From Candidatus Woesearchaeota archaeon (GTDB lineage: Archaea > Nanobdellota > Nanobdellia > Woesearchaeales > GW2011-AR4): a stretch of DNA of 64,000 nucleotides. The translations under genes and the position numbers were made by a program. The notes below the pieces were generated by a model. It was given only the letters and a program-made list of their open reading frames with translations, searched no databases and had not been told where the DNA came from. Shown piece by piece: positions 16,830-25,208 of the stretch; positions within the stretch are counted from its first letter, which is position 1; each line of letters starts with the position of its first letter. The stretch spans positions 186,001 to 250,000 of the forward strand of contig JACPJQ010000003.1 in the NCBI GenBank assembly GCA_016187465.1. The letters run 5' to 3'.

Positions 16830-17447
16830 ATGGTTAAATCTAAGAATAATGAGGTAGTTAAAGTATTTCATAGTGCGTCCAACATCGAAGAAGTCTTAGA
16901 AAATGGAGGTATGTGGTCAGCAGCAAGACTTTTATTAAAAGATACTCCTATTAAAGGTATAGAGGCGCATTATAAGAAAAAAAGGCGAGAGTATGACAAC
17001 CTCACCGAACAGCTTGCATCAATCACTTTAAATCATTTTGCTCGCGATTCTACATTTAAATCAAATCCGCATACTGAAGCCCGACTGGCTGATATCGCTG
17101 TAAATCTGCATTTGGCGCCAAAAAAAATGCAAGAGGATTATAAAAAATTAAAAAGCGTGTATTTTGTCTTCAGCTATCGCGATTATGGCAAAACCGGGGG
17201 TGTTAAAAAGGACATCTCTATTTGTGAATTCGGCATGCTTCCAGAAGAAACAAGACAAGACGGAGATATCATGGTTTTGGTCTGGCGCAAGCTGCCTTTG
17301 GAAAGGCTAGTCAATATACATGCCATTCCGGAAAATAGTGACAAATTATTTTTAGAAATCAGTAAATATGGATTAAGTGTGAACATAACTGAAGTAAGAA
17401 AGGAGTATAAACCCGTGTACCATCAGCGATTGTATGGAAATAAATAA
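16830..17447 (+). CDS. Hypothetical protein
   Basis: 205-residue soluble, mixed alpha/beta protein with no recognised motif. A basic helical stretch (about 48-62) and a C-terminal strand-rich half with FVFSYRDYG are visible. AT-rich codon use. TTTTAAG lies about 30 nt upstream. First of three consecutive unrecognised or isolated genes between ribD and the ACT-domain gene. Confidence 0.6.
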   Translation: MVKSKNNEVVKVFHSASNIEEVLENGGMWSAARLLLKDTPIKGIEAHYKKKRREYDNLTEQLASITLNHFARDSTFKSNPHTEARLADIAVNLHLAPKKMQEDYKKLKSVYFVFSYRDYGKTGGVKKDISICEFGMLPEETRQDGDIMVLVWRKLPLERLVNIHAIPENSDKLFLEISKYGLSVNITEVRKEYKPVYHQRLYGNK

Positions 17448-17452
17448 AGTGT

Positions 17453-18058
17453 TTATTGGATCATTACGTTTAAATTTTGTCCTTTAGTTGGTTGAGAAGG
17501 TATTGCTTCACCATTATAGAATACATCGCTTATCTCTTTTGCTGTTTTGGGCAACATTTTTTTATTATTGATATCTACTCTAGACTCAAAAACAGCCCGA
17601 GCTAACTCTCGGAGATTATCAGCTAACTCGTCATAAAGCACAATTGATGGTGTATGACCAAAAATCTTGCTACCTGCTTTGTATGCCCCATTGTAGAACC
17701 CTCTGGCCAATTCGAATGAGTGCTCCAATCCGAATCTTGACTCCTTACTCCCAGCCAGCTGTTCTGGAAAACGTGACATGAAAAGTATCATATCACCATA
17801 TTCTGCTGACATGTCAAATGCGTGCATGTCACTACCGACCACCATTGGGGATTCCACTGAATCCAAATTCCAATTAATGTTCACCCTTCCGTTTAACCCT
17901 CCGGGTTTATTAAAAGTTTCTTCCATATTAAAATATTTTAACATAACTTCAACCACATATTTACAATGGTGCCTATCAGAAATCAAATCATGAAAGATAT
18001 CACTAAAGAATCGGCGTGGACTTGTCTTAATAATATACTGTAAACTACTTTCTCCCAT
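17453..18058 (-). CDS. Hypothetical protein
   Basis: 201-residue soluble protein, convergent with the previous gene (5-nt gap). It has no membrane helix and no recognised motif; aspartates and histidines cluster at GSDMHAFDMSAEYGDM (about 74-89), and HS/ELARGFYNGAYKAG (about 113-128) is a helical stretch. AT-rich codons. Function unknown. Confidence 0.6.
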   Translation of the reverse strand: MGESSLQYIIKTSPRRFFSDIFHDLISDRHHCKYVVEVMLKYFNMEETFNKPGGLNGRVNINWNLDSVESPMVVGSDMHAFDMSAEYGDMILFMSRFPEQLAGSKESRFGLEHSFELARGFYNGAYKAGSKIFGHTPSIVLYDELADNLRELARAVFESRVDINNKKMLPKTAKEISDVFYNGEAIPSQPTKGQNLNVMIQ

Positions 18059-18217
18059 CTTTAATTTTAAACAATTTCATAATCAATATTTAAAATTTTC
18101 TTTTCTAATACCCCTCCCACCTCTTGATTTCCATGTCAACGTAGATTCTTTACCCTCAATCACTAAAAAAGAATAGTTTGAAGTTATTAATAGGGCGTAG
18201 TTTGATATTTTAAAGTT

Positions 18218-18778
18218 TTATTGCCGCCTACATGCTGATGGCCGTTTCGCCATATATTCCAATGCGAGTTGTTTTTCAAGTCTTGAATGATTTTCAAAGT
18301 AACCATTGTAGGTTATACCATCTATGCTTACAAATTCTTTTGGTTTTCCAATCCAATGTTCATACTTTTCATTTGGACTTATCCTATCTTTACGTGAACG
18401 CAGATTAAATTGTTTAAAGTCATATCTGACTGCAGTCAATAAATCGCTTCCTACACCCTTTTCTTGCTCATTGGGACTTACTGCAAATGTTTTTAGATGC
18501 GGCGGAATTCCATAACCTGGTGCAGGTATCACTATCGCCAATCCTTTATCTGCAGTTTCATAGTATACCAAGGCATCGCAGCTTAATAATTGGTCAATAT
18601 AATTATCAACAACTCGTTGATTAAAAGACTCCTCAACCAATTTTTGTATTACGGCGTCATTAAAATTACGTATTGGGTACCTAATTATCTTATGACCTTT
18701 CGGTAGGTCTTCAAATGGTACAACATCACCTAAATTTGGCGCTACACTGCTTAACATAAATTTAAGGAAAGTTTGCAT
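18218..18778 (-). CDS. GNAT-family acetyltransferase, NAGS-like (DUF619 type)
   Basis: 186 residues. An acetyl-CoA-binding motif LKTFAVSPNEQEKGVGSDLL (about 94-113) identifies the GNAT fold. The following segment, with LRSRKDRISPNEKYEHWIG and IDGITYNGYFE, resembles the SR-x-x-N-P-x-x-x-W...DG layout of NAT domains fused to acetylglutamate kinases or in N-acetylglutamate synthases. No arginine-pathway gene lies nearby, so the substrate is open. Confidence 0.6.
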   Translation of the reverse strand: MQTFLKFMLSSVAPNLGDVVPFEDLPKGHKIIRYPIRNFNDAVIQKLVEESFNQRVVDNYIDQLLSCDALVYYETADKGLAIVIPAPGYGIPPHLKTFAVSPNEQEKGVGSDLLTAVRYDFKQFNLRSRKDRISPNEKYEHWIGKPKEFVSIDGITYNGYFENHSRLEKQLALEYMAKRPSACRRQ

Positions 18779-18886
18779 TGGATTCTTAAACCTAACGCTT
18801 TGCTTAAGACAAAAATAAACAAAAATGTCTGAAAAGAAACATTTAAATATTTAATAGAGATTTTATTATTTTTGAATGTGTTATAT

Positions 18887-18941
18887 TGAAATTAATGCGT
18901 TGTGAAAGCTGCTCAAAACATAAAATAAAACATTAATTTCA
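18887..18941 (+). repeat. Inverted repeat upstream of the ACT-domain gene
   Basis: Perfect 11-bp arms TGAAATTAATG (18887-18897) and CATTAATTTCA (18931-18941) separated by 33 nt, 40 nt before the next ATG. Could be an operator or an RNA hairpin in the leader; AT-rich composition makes chance pairing possible. Confidence 0.35.
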
Positions 18942-18981
18942 CATTTAAAAAAACATTAAATAAATCCAATAATGAAAAAAT

Positions 18982-19614
18982 ATGCCAAACATCACAAAAC
19001 TAGCGGAAGATTATATTTCCGAGCATCCTTCGGTAAAAGATTGCGTAAAGAACGGGCTGGTGAATTATTCATCATTGTCGAGGAAGATTGCCTCTGAGCT
19101 TAATCTGAACAAAAAAAATTTCGACGCAATCCTTGTTGCCTGCAGGCGGTTCAGGAGCAAACTGAGAAAAGATGATGTTTTCGAGAACAAAATCAGGAGC
19201 ATCCTGAAGAAAAGCAGGGTGGAAATCAAAAACAAGGTTATTGCAATAGTCCTTGAGAAGGATATATATTTTGAGAATTTGATTAATCTGGAAAAGGAAA
19301 TAAAGAGAAAGATGGAGATATTCAGGATTATTGAAGGCGCATCCGGAATAACTGTGATAACTGCAGAGGATTTCCTTGACTTGATCAAAAAATACTTTAG
19401 GAACAAAATAATTCTGGAAAACAAGAATCTTGCCGAAATCATAATAAAAAGCCCTGAAGAGATTGAAACAACTCCAGGCACTTATGCCTATCTGGCATCT
19501 CTGTTCGGAGAAAACAACATAAACATTGTTGAGTCATTGAGCTGCTTCACTGACACAATTTTTCTTGTAAAAGAGCAGGATGCGGGAAAGGTGATTAATC
19601 TGCTGAGGTTTTGA
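18982..19614 (+). CDS. ACT-domain protein with N-terminal helical (winged-helix-like) region
   Basis: 210 residues. The N-terminal half (1-80) is helical and basic, resembling a winged helix (VNYSSLSRKIASEL...DAILVACRRFRSKL). The C-terminal part, TTPGTYAYLASLFGENNINIVESLSCFTDTIFLV, has the strand-helix-strand layout of an ACT ligand-binding domain. This suggests a ligand-responsive regulator; ligand and targets unknown. Convergent with ribA (2-nt gap). Confidence 0.7.
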   Translation: MPNITKLAEDYISEHPSVKDCVKNGLVNYSSLSRKIASELNLNKKNFDAILVACRRFRSKLRKDDVFENKIRSILKKSRVEIKNKVIAIVLEKDIYFENLINLEKEIKRKMEIFRIIEGASGITVITAEDFLDLIKKYFRNKIILENKNLAEIIIKSPEEIETTPGTYAYLASLFGENNINIVESLSCFTDTIFLVKEQDAGKVINLLRF

Positions 19615-19616
19615 AT

Positions 19617-20222
19617 TTACTTCACAATTCCTTTCTCTTCCAGATAATGCCCTAGCTTTTCCTTCTTGATTTGGAGATATTTTTTATTTAATTTAGTTGG
19701 TTTTATTATTATTGGAACTCTTTCAACTATGTTCAAGCCATATTTCTCCAGTCCAAGAATTTTCCTCGGGTTGTTTGTCAGGAGCCGTATTGTCGTCAGG
19801 CCCAGGTCTGCAAGTATCTGCGCCCCTAAAGTGTAATCCCTTGCATCTGCCTTGAACCCCAGCCTTAAGTTTGCCTCGACTGTGTCCATTCCACGATCCT
19901 GGAAATGGTAGGCAGCTATCTTGTTCATCAAGCCTATGCCTCTTCCTTCCTGCGCCATGTAAAGCAGAACTCCTCCTTTTTTGCTGATTAGCTCAAGAGC
20001 CTTTTCCAGCTGCGGCCCGCAATCGCACCTTAATGAGCCAAGCGCGTCTCCTGTCAAACATTCTGAATGAACCCTGACAAGAACGTTCTTTCTGCCTTTG
20101 ACCTCGCCTTTAATCAACGCAAGATGCTGCCCCTTGTTGCAGTCCTCGTAGCAAATAACCTTGAAACTGCCGTACTTTGTAGGCAGGTTTGCTTCTGTTG
20201 TTTTCCTGATCAGCTTCTTCAT
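19617..20222 (-). CDS. ribA: GTP cyclohydrolase II
   Basis: First step of riboflavin synthesis: GTP to diaminohydroxy-phosphoribosylaminopyrimidine, formate and PPi. Zn-binding cysteines in [18 protein letters not shown], and the catalytic region [28 protein letters not shown]. Bacterial-type enzyme, 201 residues, not fused to ribB. Many archaea use the unrelated GTP cyclohydrolase III; the presence of this enzyme with fused ribD points to a bacterial-type pathway. Confidence 0.96.
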   Translation of the reverse strand: MKKLIRKTTEANLPTKYGSFKVICYEDCNKGQHLALIKGEVKGRKNVLVRVHSECLTGDALGSLRCDCGPQLEKALELISKKGGVLLYMAQEGRGIGLMNKIAAYHFQDRGMDTVEANLRLGFKADARDYTLGAQILADLGLTTIRLLTNNPRKILGLEKYGLNIVERVPIIIKPTKLNKKYLQIKKEKLGHYLEEKGIVK

Positions 20223-20306
20223 GCAAAAATAGGTTTGAGTGTTTTATTTAAAGGTTTTTGAATTAAAAAACGAACATTTAAATATTAGAATGGCATTAGC
20301 AATTGC

Positions 20307-20480
20307 ATGGAAATAAACAAAACAATCCTTATAAGCATTTATGTTGCCTTATCACTCTACATTCTTTACAAGCTTTTCTTCAAAAAGAACCCTTACCGGG
20401 AAGAATATGAAAGAATGTACAACGAGATTCTGAACTCAAGCAAGCACAAGGTTAAGGGGCAGTACGATAAGGAAGAGTGA
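20307..20480 (+). CDS. Small single-helix membrane protein (57 aa)
   Basis: 57-residue frame starting ATG 20307: N-terminal transmembrane helix (about 6-26) followed by a charged tail with KKNPYREEYERMYNE and GQYDKEE. A TATA-like ATTTAAATA lies about 30 nt upstream, fitting a leaderless mRNA. Membrane-helix plus amphipathic charged tail and a matching promoter support a real gene. Function unknown. Confidence 0.6.
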   Translation: MEINKTILISIYVALSLYILYKLFFKKNPYREEYERMYNEILNSSKHKVKGQYDKEE

Positions 20481-20520
20481 GTTACAAATTTTTGTAGTTG
20501 GTTTATACGTAAACTTCCGG

Positions 20521-20835
20521 TTACCGTGCATCGATTTTTCGAGGAAATTCTCGTGATCTGTAGCTTTGCATAAACTCATTTAACTTCTCTTCCAATAAAG
20601 AAGTTCTGTGCTCTTCTAATTCACGTCGATGCATCCTGTCTCCAATAAAATAAGCTGTTACCCCAGTTAAGGCATAAGAGGCTACCTGAAGTGGGTCCTT
20701 GTCCAATATTTTGGGCATATCGGATTCTAAGACTCTCATTAATAACTTTCCAGAATGAGAGAGCAGTGCCCAAGTAACAAGTGAACCACCGATAATCTTT
20801 GAGGTGTACCCAATTTTGGAATATTTAATTTTCAT
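20521..20835 (-). CDS. Hypothetical small membrane protein
   Basis: 104 residues with two likely hydrophobic helices (about 12-32 and 50-66) and a charged, Glu/Arg-rich C-terminal helix. AT-rich; no recognised family. Confidence 0.55.
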   Translation of the reverse strand: MKIKYSKIGYTSKIIGGSLVTWALLSHSGKLLMRVLESDMPKILDKDPLQVASYALTGVTAYFIGDRMHRRELEEHRTSLLEEKLNEFMQSYRSREFPRKIDAR

Positions 20836-20900
20836 CTCTTGCGCTAATTTGCATATTTATAAAAATGTTTCTACAGTCTTGACTGAGGGATGGTTACAAT

Positions 20901-21143
20901 CTATTTTGCAAACCTAAAACTCAAAAACATCCAAACTAAAAATATCACTAAAGATAGTATTGTTACAAACCACACCATTCTTTTATCATTCCCGAATCCG
21001 AATGGAATGAAGCCTATAAATCCGCCAACTGCAACTTTTGTTTTTGATGAAGCGCCTTCTTTAGAACCCATTAAAGCGCCAAAAAAGACTAATGCAAAGC
21101 CTACAATAATCATAAGAATCCCGATGTTTACAAATTGCTCCAT
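20901..21143 (-). CDS. DUF131-family membrane protein
   Basis: Two hydrophobic helices flank a conserved-looking GGFIGFIPFGFGNDKRM (AVGGxxxxxPxxFGxDKRM is the DUF131 signature of small archaeal membrane proteins). ATG 21143 is preferred over 21155 because it removes a non-conserved tetrapeptide; ATATTTAAA lies about 25-30 nt upstream. Function unknown. Confidence 0.75.
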   Translation of the reverse strand: MEQFVNIGILMIIVGFALVFFGALMGSKEGASSKTKVAVGGFIGFIPFGFGNDKRMVWFVTILSLVIFLVWMFLSFRFAK

Positions 21144-21265
21144 TTTAAGTGGCATGCCCTAATGCAATATTTAAAACACCTACTTAAATATTTCCTATTT
21201 CACAATTTATATTCTCCAGTATATATCAAAACCGAAAGATATTTAAATAAGTAATATACAAAAAG

Positions 21266-21308
21266 GTATACCAGTATATCACTTCGAATAAAGAGTATAC
21301 TGGTATTC
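21266..21308. promoter_or_regulatory. Paired GTATAC-type palindromes
   Basis: GTATACCAGTATAT (21266-21279) and GTATACTGGTATTC (21295-21308) each differ from the exact palindromes at 27149-27162 and 54199-54212 by one base. A TATA-like ATTTAAATA lies at 21241-21249. The pair straddles the expected transcription start of the structured leader that follows. Inferred operator. Confidence 0.5.
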
Positions 21309-21432
21309 AAAAAAGAGGCATACGCAGGATTTTCCATGCAATATCTTGGAAGGCAAAGAAACAATCGATATACTCACTCAAAGTGAGCTCATGTTCAACT
21401 TTAAGCCTTTGAAGACCTTGCCTCTTTTTTGA
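21307..21432 (+). ncRNA. Structured leader or small RNA candidate
   Basis: A perfect 14-bp terminal stem, TCAAAAAAGAGGCA (21307-21320) with TGCCTCTTTTTTGA (21419-21432), encloses hairpins TTCCA/TGGAA (21332-21351) and CTCACT/AGTGAG (21373-21387). It ends 15 nt before ATG 21448, with GGTGA between, so it may be a 5' UTR element of the coiled-coil gene or a separate RNA. No known RNA class recognised. Confidence 0.45.
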
Positions 21433-21447
21433 GACCCTTGGTGAAAA

Positions 21448-21699
21448 ATGGAACCAGAGCTTGAAACTTTCAGGGAAAATGTGGATTCTTGGATAAAGCA
21501 GATTAGAAGGGAGTTTACAGAATTCTCGGAACTGCCGACAATTGTAAACGAAAACGCGGACAATATCCAGCATAATTATGAATTGATTTACGAGCTTAAA
21601 GACCAGATTGAGGAATTAAAGCAGGAAATCAATGCTTTGAAATTAATCCAGATAATAAGCTTAAAGCAAAAAATGAGCCAGAAGGCAGAGCAAACTTAA
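21448..21699 (+). CDS. Small coiled-coil protein
   Basis: 83 residues, almost entirely helical with heptad-like hydrophobic spacing (IVNENADNIQHNYELIYELKDQIEELKQEINAL). GGTGA lies 5 nt before ATG 21448. Preceded by a structured leader and GTATAC palindromes, so probably regulated. Its 3' end overlaps the convergent gene by 4 nt. Function unknown. Confidence 0.65.
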   Translation: MEPELETFRENVDSWIKQIRREFTEFSELPTIVNENADNIQHNYELIYELKDQIEELKQEINALKLIQIISLKQKMSQKAEQT

Positions 21700-22007
21700 T
21701 CAAATTCGTTTATTATTTTCTTTAATGCGCTGTCAACTGCTACAAACAGGTTCCTGTCTACGATTTCAGATGCAAAAACCTTTCCGTCGTCTATTACTTT
21801 TGCATGAATCTCATATTTCTCACTTTTTTCTCGTTCATGGATTGGCTTTAAGGTTATATGCAAAGTCTGCAGGTTCTTGCAGTGTTCTGATATTTTTCTT
21901 GCATAAGTGCCCACGAGTTTTTTGATTATGACCATAGAAGAGCTGTCCATATCCCTGAATCCAGATAGTTCTATATTGCCGCCAAGCTTATGGCTTTCTT
22001 CGTCCAT
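21696..22007 (-). CDS. Hypothetical protein, possible ribosome hibernation-factor-like fold
   Basis: 103 residues with the pattern strand-helix-strand-strand-strand-helix: NIELSGF, SSMVIIKKLVGTYARKISEHC, LQTLHITLKPI, YEIHAKVI, KVFASEIVDRNLFVAVDSALKKIINEF. This is like the single-domain HPF/RaiA fold, but the basic residues that contact the ribosome are not obvious. The assignment is a guess from secondary-structure layout. Confidence 0.6.
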   Translation of the reverse strand: MDEESHKLGGNIELSGFRDMDSSSMVIIKKLVGTYARKISEHCKNLQTLHITLKPIHEREKSEKYEIHAKVIDDGKVFASEIVDRNLFVAVDSALKKIINEFD

Positions 22008-22122
22008 GCCTTTTTGCCATATATTGGATTATAAAAAGATTTTGATTTGAACTTTTGTAATAATTATTTTCTATATAGCAAATAAGTTAAGAATATATAA
22101 TACTTATCACTTATCGCTGTTT

Positions 22123-23514
22123 ATGGCTCTTGTAGAATCATTTTCAGGCATAAGGGGCATTTACGGCAAGGATCTGACAGAAAGCATTGCCTGCGGATAT
22201 GCATACTCTCATTACACTTTTTTGAAGAATAAGGCCAGGAAACGCAATGTAACTATTGTGTTGGGAACGGATACGAGACCTTCCGGCACAAGATTAAGCG
22301 ACACCATAATGGGGATCTTGGACTGCAACTTCATTGACATTGGCATTGCCCCGACTCCGGTTATTGAATTTGCAGTCAGGCACTTCAATGCTGATGGAGG
22401 CATAATAATAACAGCTTCCCACAATGAGCCGTACTGGAACGGCTTCAAGTTTTTGGGGAAAGACGGCGCCGTATTAAGTGAAAATGATATGATCTCTGTG
22501 ATAAATAATTCCAAATCGTTTAAAGATTTTCACAGAATACAGGAAAGGGGGATACAGGAAAAAAACACAGAAGCGGTGAAGGAATATACAAAATTTATTT
22601 TTAACATTATTGGAAAAGAGGATATTGAAAGGATAAAAGATTCAAACCAAAAGATTGTTGTTGATCCTAACGGCGGCACAGGTGCAATTTCAAAAAAGAT
22701 TCTTGAGCAGATAGGTGTTGAAGTGGTAGGAGTCAACATGTCCTATGGCGTTTTCAGCAGGGCTGTTGAGCCAACCGAAGACTCATTAGTTTACCTAAAA
22801 AACGTCATAGACGGGAACAAAGCGGATTTTGCAGCCGGATTCGACTGCGACGCTGACAGAATCGAAATAATGCTAAATAACGGACAGCTTCTTTCAGGGC
22901 ACTGTATCCTTGCTCTGGCAGTGGACGACGCACTGTCAAACACAAAAAACCCAAAAAACAAGTTTGTAGTCGTAAATGATGTGACCTCTAATGTTGTCAG
23001 GGACATTGTTCAAAGATATGGCGCAAAGTTGAAAGAGGTTGAAGTTGGTGAAACAAACGTTGTTAGAGAGATAGATAACTTAAAGGCAATAATTGGCGGT
23101 GAAGGCTCCAGCGGCGGCGTCATTATTCCGCCGTCAAAGTGCAGGGACGGAATTCTGACTTTGCTGACGGTGCTGTCAGTAATCGCAAAAAGGGAAAGAA
23201 ATCTTGCCGACATAATAGGAGAGTTTCCGGAATATTTCACCATTAAGAAAAAAATAGAGTTTGATGCGGAAAAACACAATTCAATAAAAAAATTCATAAA
23301 AGACAATTACTCAAAAAAGGGCTTTGAAACAAGAGAGACAGGGGGAATAAAAGGCGGCCTGAAGATAATAACAGGAAAAGATTCCTTTGTGTGGTTCAGG
23401 GCTTCAAGGACAGAAGGCAGCGTGTTTAGGATAGTTACCGATTCTGACAGCAAAAAAGACGCTGAAAAACTGATGGAAGAGGCCGTTGGGGTTTTTAAGA
23501 AGGCAGATGGATAA
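22123..23514 (+). CDS. Phosphohexomutase (phosphoglucosamine/phosphomannomutase family)
   Basis: 463-residue alpha-D-phosphohexomutase: active-site serine in TASHNEPYWNGFK (about residue 98), Mg-binding FDCDADRIEI, sugar-binding loop GEGSSGG, and the C-terminal phosphate-binding domain (ASRTEGSVFRIVTDS). Interconverts sugar 1- and 6-phosphates, likely glucosamine-phosphate (GlmM-like) since a separate Man/Glc-type mutase is encoded at 42.3 kb. That substrate split is inference. Overlaps the next gene by 8 nt. Confidence 0.92.
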   Translation: MALVESFSGIRGIYGKDLTESIACGYAYSHYTFLKNKARKRNVTIVLGTDTRPSGTRLSDTIMGILDCNFIDIGIAPTPVIEFAVRHFNADGGIIITASHNEPYWNGFKFLGKDGAVLSENDMISVINNSKSFKDFHRIQERGIQEKNTEAVKEYTKFIFNIIGKEDIERIKDSNQKIVVDPNGGTGAISKKILEQIGVEVVGVNMSYGVFSRAVEPTEDSLVYLKNVIDGNKADFAAGFDCDADRIEIMLNNGQLLSGHCILALAVDDALSNTKNPKNKFVVVNDVTSNVVRDIVQRYGAKLKEVEVGETNVVREIDNLKAIIGGEGSSGGVIIPPSKCRDGILTLLTVLSVIAKRERNLADIIGEFPEYFTIKKKIEFDAEKHNSIKKFIKDNYSKKGFETRETGGIKGGLKIITGKDSFVWFRASRTEGSVFRIVTDSDSKKDAEKLMEEAVGVFKKADG

Positions 23515-24292
23515 GAAGATAATTGAGAGATTGGAATCGGAATTGTTATTGAGGTTGGTTGATTATGTCCTGCCAGTCATAAATAAAAAAATCAAAACCC
23601 GGGCAATAAACAAAGACAAAACAAAAAATCTTGAAAATCTTGTCAATTCCAAGCCAAAAATTTCTTTTGAAGACATAAAAGAACTGGAGTCAATTCTATT
23701 AAAAAACTTAACTGAAAATGTTAAAGTAAATAAAGATAGAACAATAAATTCTGGCAATGTTTTCTATTCATTAAACCTAATGAAGAAGAAAAACATTAAT
23801 GACAAATCCAATAACTATTCAATATCAATAAATTACGAAGAAAATCAAAAAGAAGATAACTTAAAAATTTCTGTAAAACAAGCTGAAAATGAACTTTATT
23901 CTGCTGAAATTAAGACTATAAAAGACATAAAAGACAATGTTATTCCGTATGGCCTCAGCATTTCTTATGAAGACAATTACGCCGAAGAGAGGCTGGCCAT
24001 AACACATAAGCAGCAATTAAAGAATTATCTTCAAAAACATATCCAGGAAAAAGAGGACATGAGCAGCAGAGTTCCTCTGAAATGGCTTAATATTCTGCCG
24101 GAAACAATGATGGGCGGTGTTCTTGGGTTCACTTACATTGGCGATCATTCTATGGGAAGAAGGGCGGACCTGACTGGAAGCACGGCGCGAATGGTTGACA
24201 TTCATGAAAGCATCCACACCCCCGACGAATACGAAACAAGGGTTTTGACGAGCTGGATAATGGAAAAGGTTAAGGGAAGGTATGTGAAGTAA
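23507..24292 (+). CDS. Putative metallopeptidase with HExxH motif
   Basis: 261 residues from ATG 23507 (overlapping the mutase stop; an upstream in-frame start at 23486 is less likely). Lys/Asn-rich helical N terminus (1-185), then a C-terminal domain with MVDIHESIHTPDEYETRVLTSWIM: an HExxH zinc site followed 6-7 residues later by acidic residues that could supply a third ligand, as in minigluzincins. No signal peptide. Substrate unknown. Translational overlap suggests co-expression with the mutase. Confidence 0.65.
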   Translation: MDKKIIERLESELLLRLVDYVLPVINKKIKTRAINKDKTKNLENLVNSKPKISFEDIKELESILLKNLTENVKVNKDRTINSGNVFYSLNLMKKKNINDKSNNYSISINYEENQKEDNLKISVKQAENELYSAEIKTIKDIKDNVIPYGLSISYEDNYAEERLAITHKQQLKNYLQKHIQEKEDMSSRVPLKWLNILPETMMGGVLGFTYIGDHSMGRRADLTGSTARMVDIHESIHTPDEYETRVLTSWIMEKVKGRYVK

Positions 24293-24298
24293 TTAGCA

Positions 24299-25087
24299 TT
24301 AAAAATTTACTTGCCACTTAAATATCTCTTTTTCATGATTAGAAGTCAGTTTGTCTATTCTTTCTCTAACTGTATTAAATTCATCAATATGGTTTTTGCA
24401 ATATTCATAGAATGCATTAACTAACTCGTCTAATGATGTTTCTGGCCTTTTGAAATCAAATAATTCTCCTCTTGTGACCATTCTCCTAACTTCTGCAAGA
24501 TCATCATCTGTCTCAAGTTGTAAGGCATGGATTGGATTATGGGTAAGTGTTGCCGCTGCTGTTTTATGGTTACCGTCTAATAGGATGTAATTTGCTCCAG
24601 TAGTCATTAGGTTTACAGCTTTATCTCGAATACCTTGGTAATCTTGTAGTTCATCCCCCAGCATCTTCTGCGAATGCGCCAATCTTGCGCTAATCATTTT
24701 TAAATCATGGTCAAGCTCCCCCTCCACAACATAATATTTTGTTGGAAATGTCATTTTGTATCTTGTACCGATTCCTATTTGTAAAAGCTGTTCATGCACT
24801 TGGTCATCATCAGTATAATATTTTCCTTCACTATCCCTATTCAATCTACCGACAACAGTATTTAAGCGTTCTCTGTTTTGCTTTAAATCTGCAACATCTC
24901 GCTCATATTGCCTAAGAAACTTGTCATAAATCTTCTCTGTAGCACTACCTGTAACAATTGCTGGTGGTAAATCTTTGCCATGTCCTCTATCAAATATTCG
25001 AAAGTATATCTTTAGAATTGACTCGTTATGTAGCTCGTATTCACCAGGAGCAATTAATTGATGTGGCTGTAATATTAGTTTTTTCAT
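24299..25087 (-). CDS. ParB/sulfiredoxin-superfamily-like protein
   Basis: 262 residues. LLDGNHKTAAATLTHNPIHALQLE (about 169-192) matches the DGxHRxxAA...P motif of ParB-like N-terminal domains, which bind nucleotide or phosphotransfer substrates. No helix-turn-helix or parA neighbour is visible, so chromosome segregation is not implied. The C-terminal 60 residues are helical. AT-rich codons; isolated gene. Confidence 0.5.
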   Translation of the reverse strand: MKKLILQPHQLIAPGEYELHNESILKIYFRIFDRGHGKDLPPAIVTGSATEKIYDKFLRQYERDVADLKQNRERLNTVVGRLNRDSEGKYYTDDDQVHEQLLQIGIGTRYKMTFPTKYYVVEGELDHDLKMISARLAHSQKMLGDELQDYQGIRDKAVNLMTTGANYILLDGNHKTAAATLTHNPIHALQLETDDDLAEVRRMVTRGELFDFKRPETSLDELVNAFYEYCKNHIDEFNTVRERIDKLTSNHEKEIFKWQVNF

Positions 25088-25208
25088 GTTAAAAGAATTG
25101 ATATTATTCGCTTTATAAATTTATTGTTTTGATACTACTTATTAGTTAAAAATTTCTATTTTTTCCGAAACCAAAAACCTTTAAATCCCTCACGATTTTC
25201 TTTATTTT

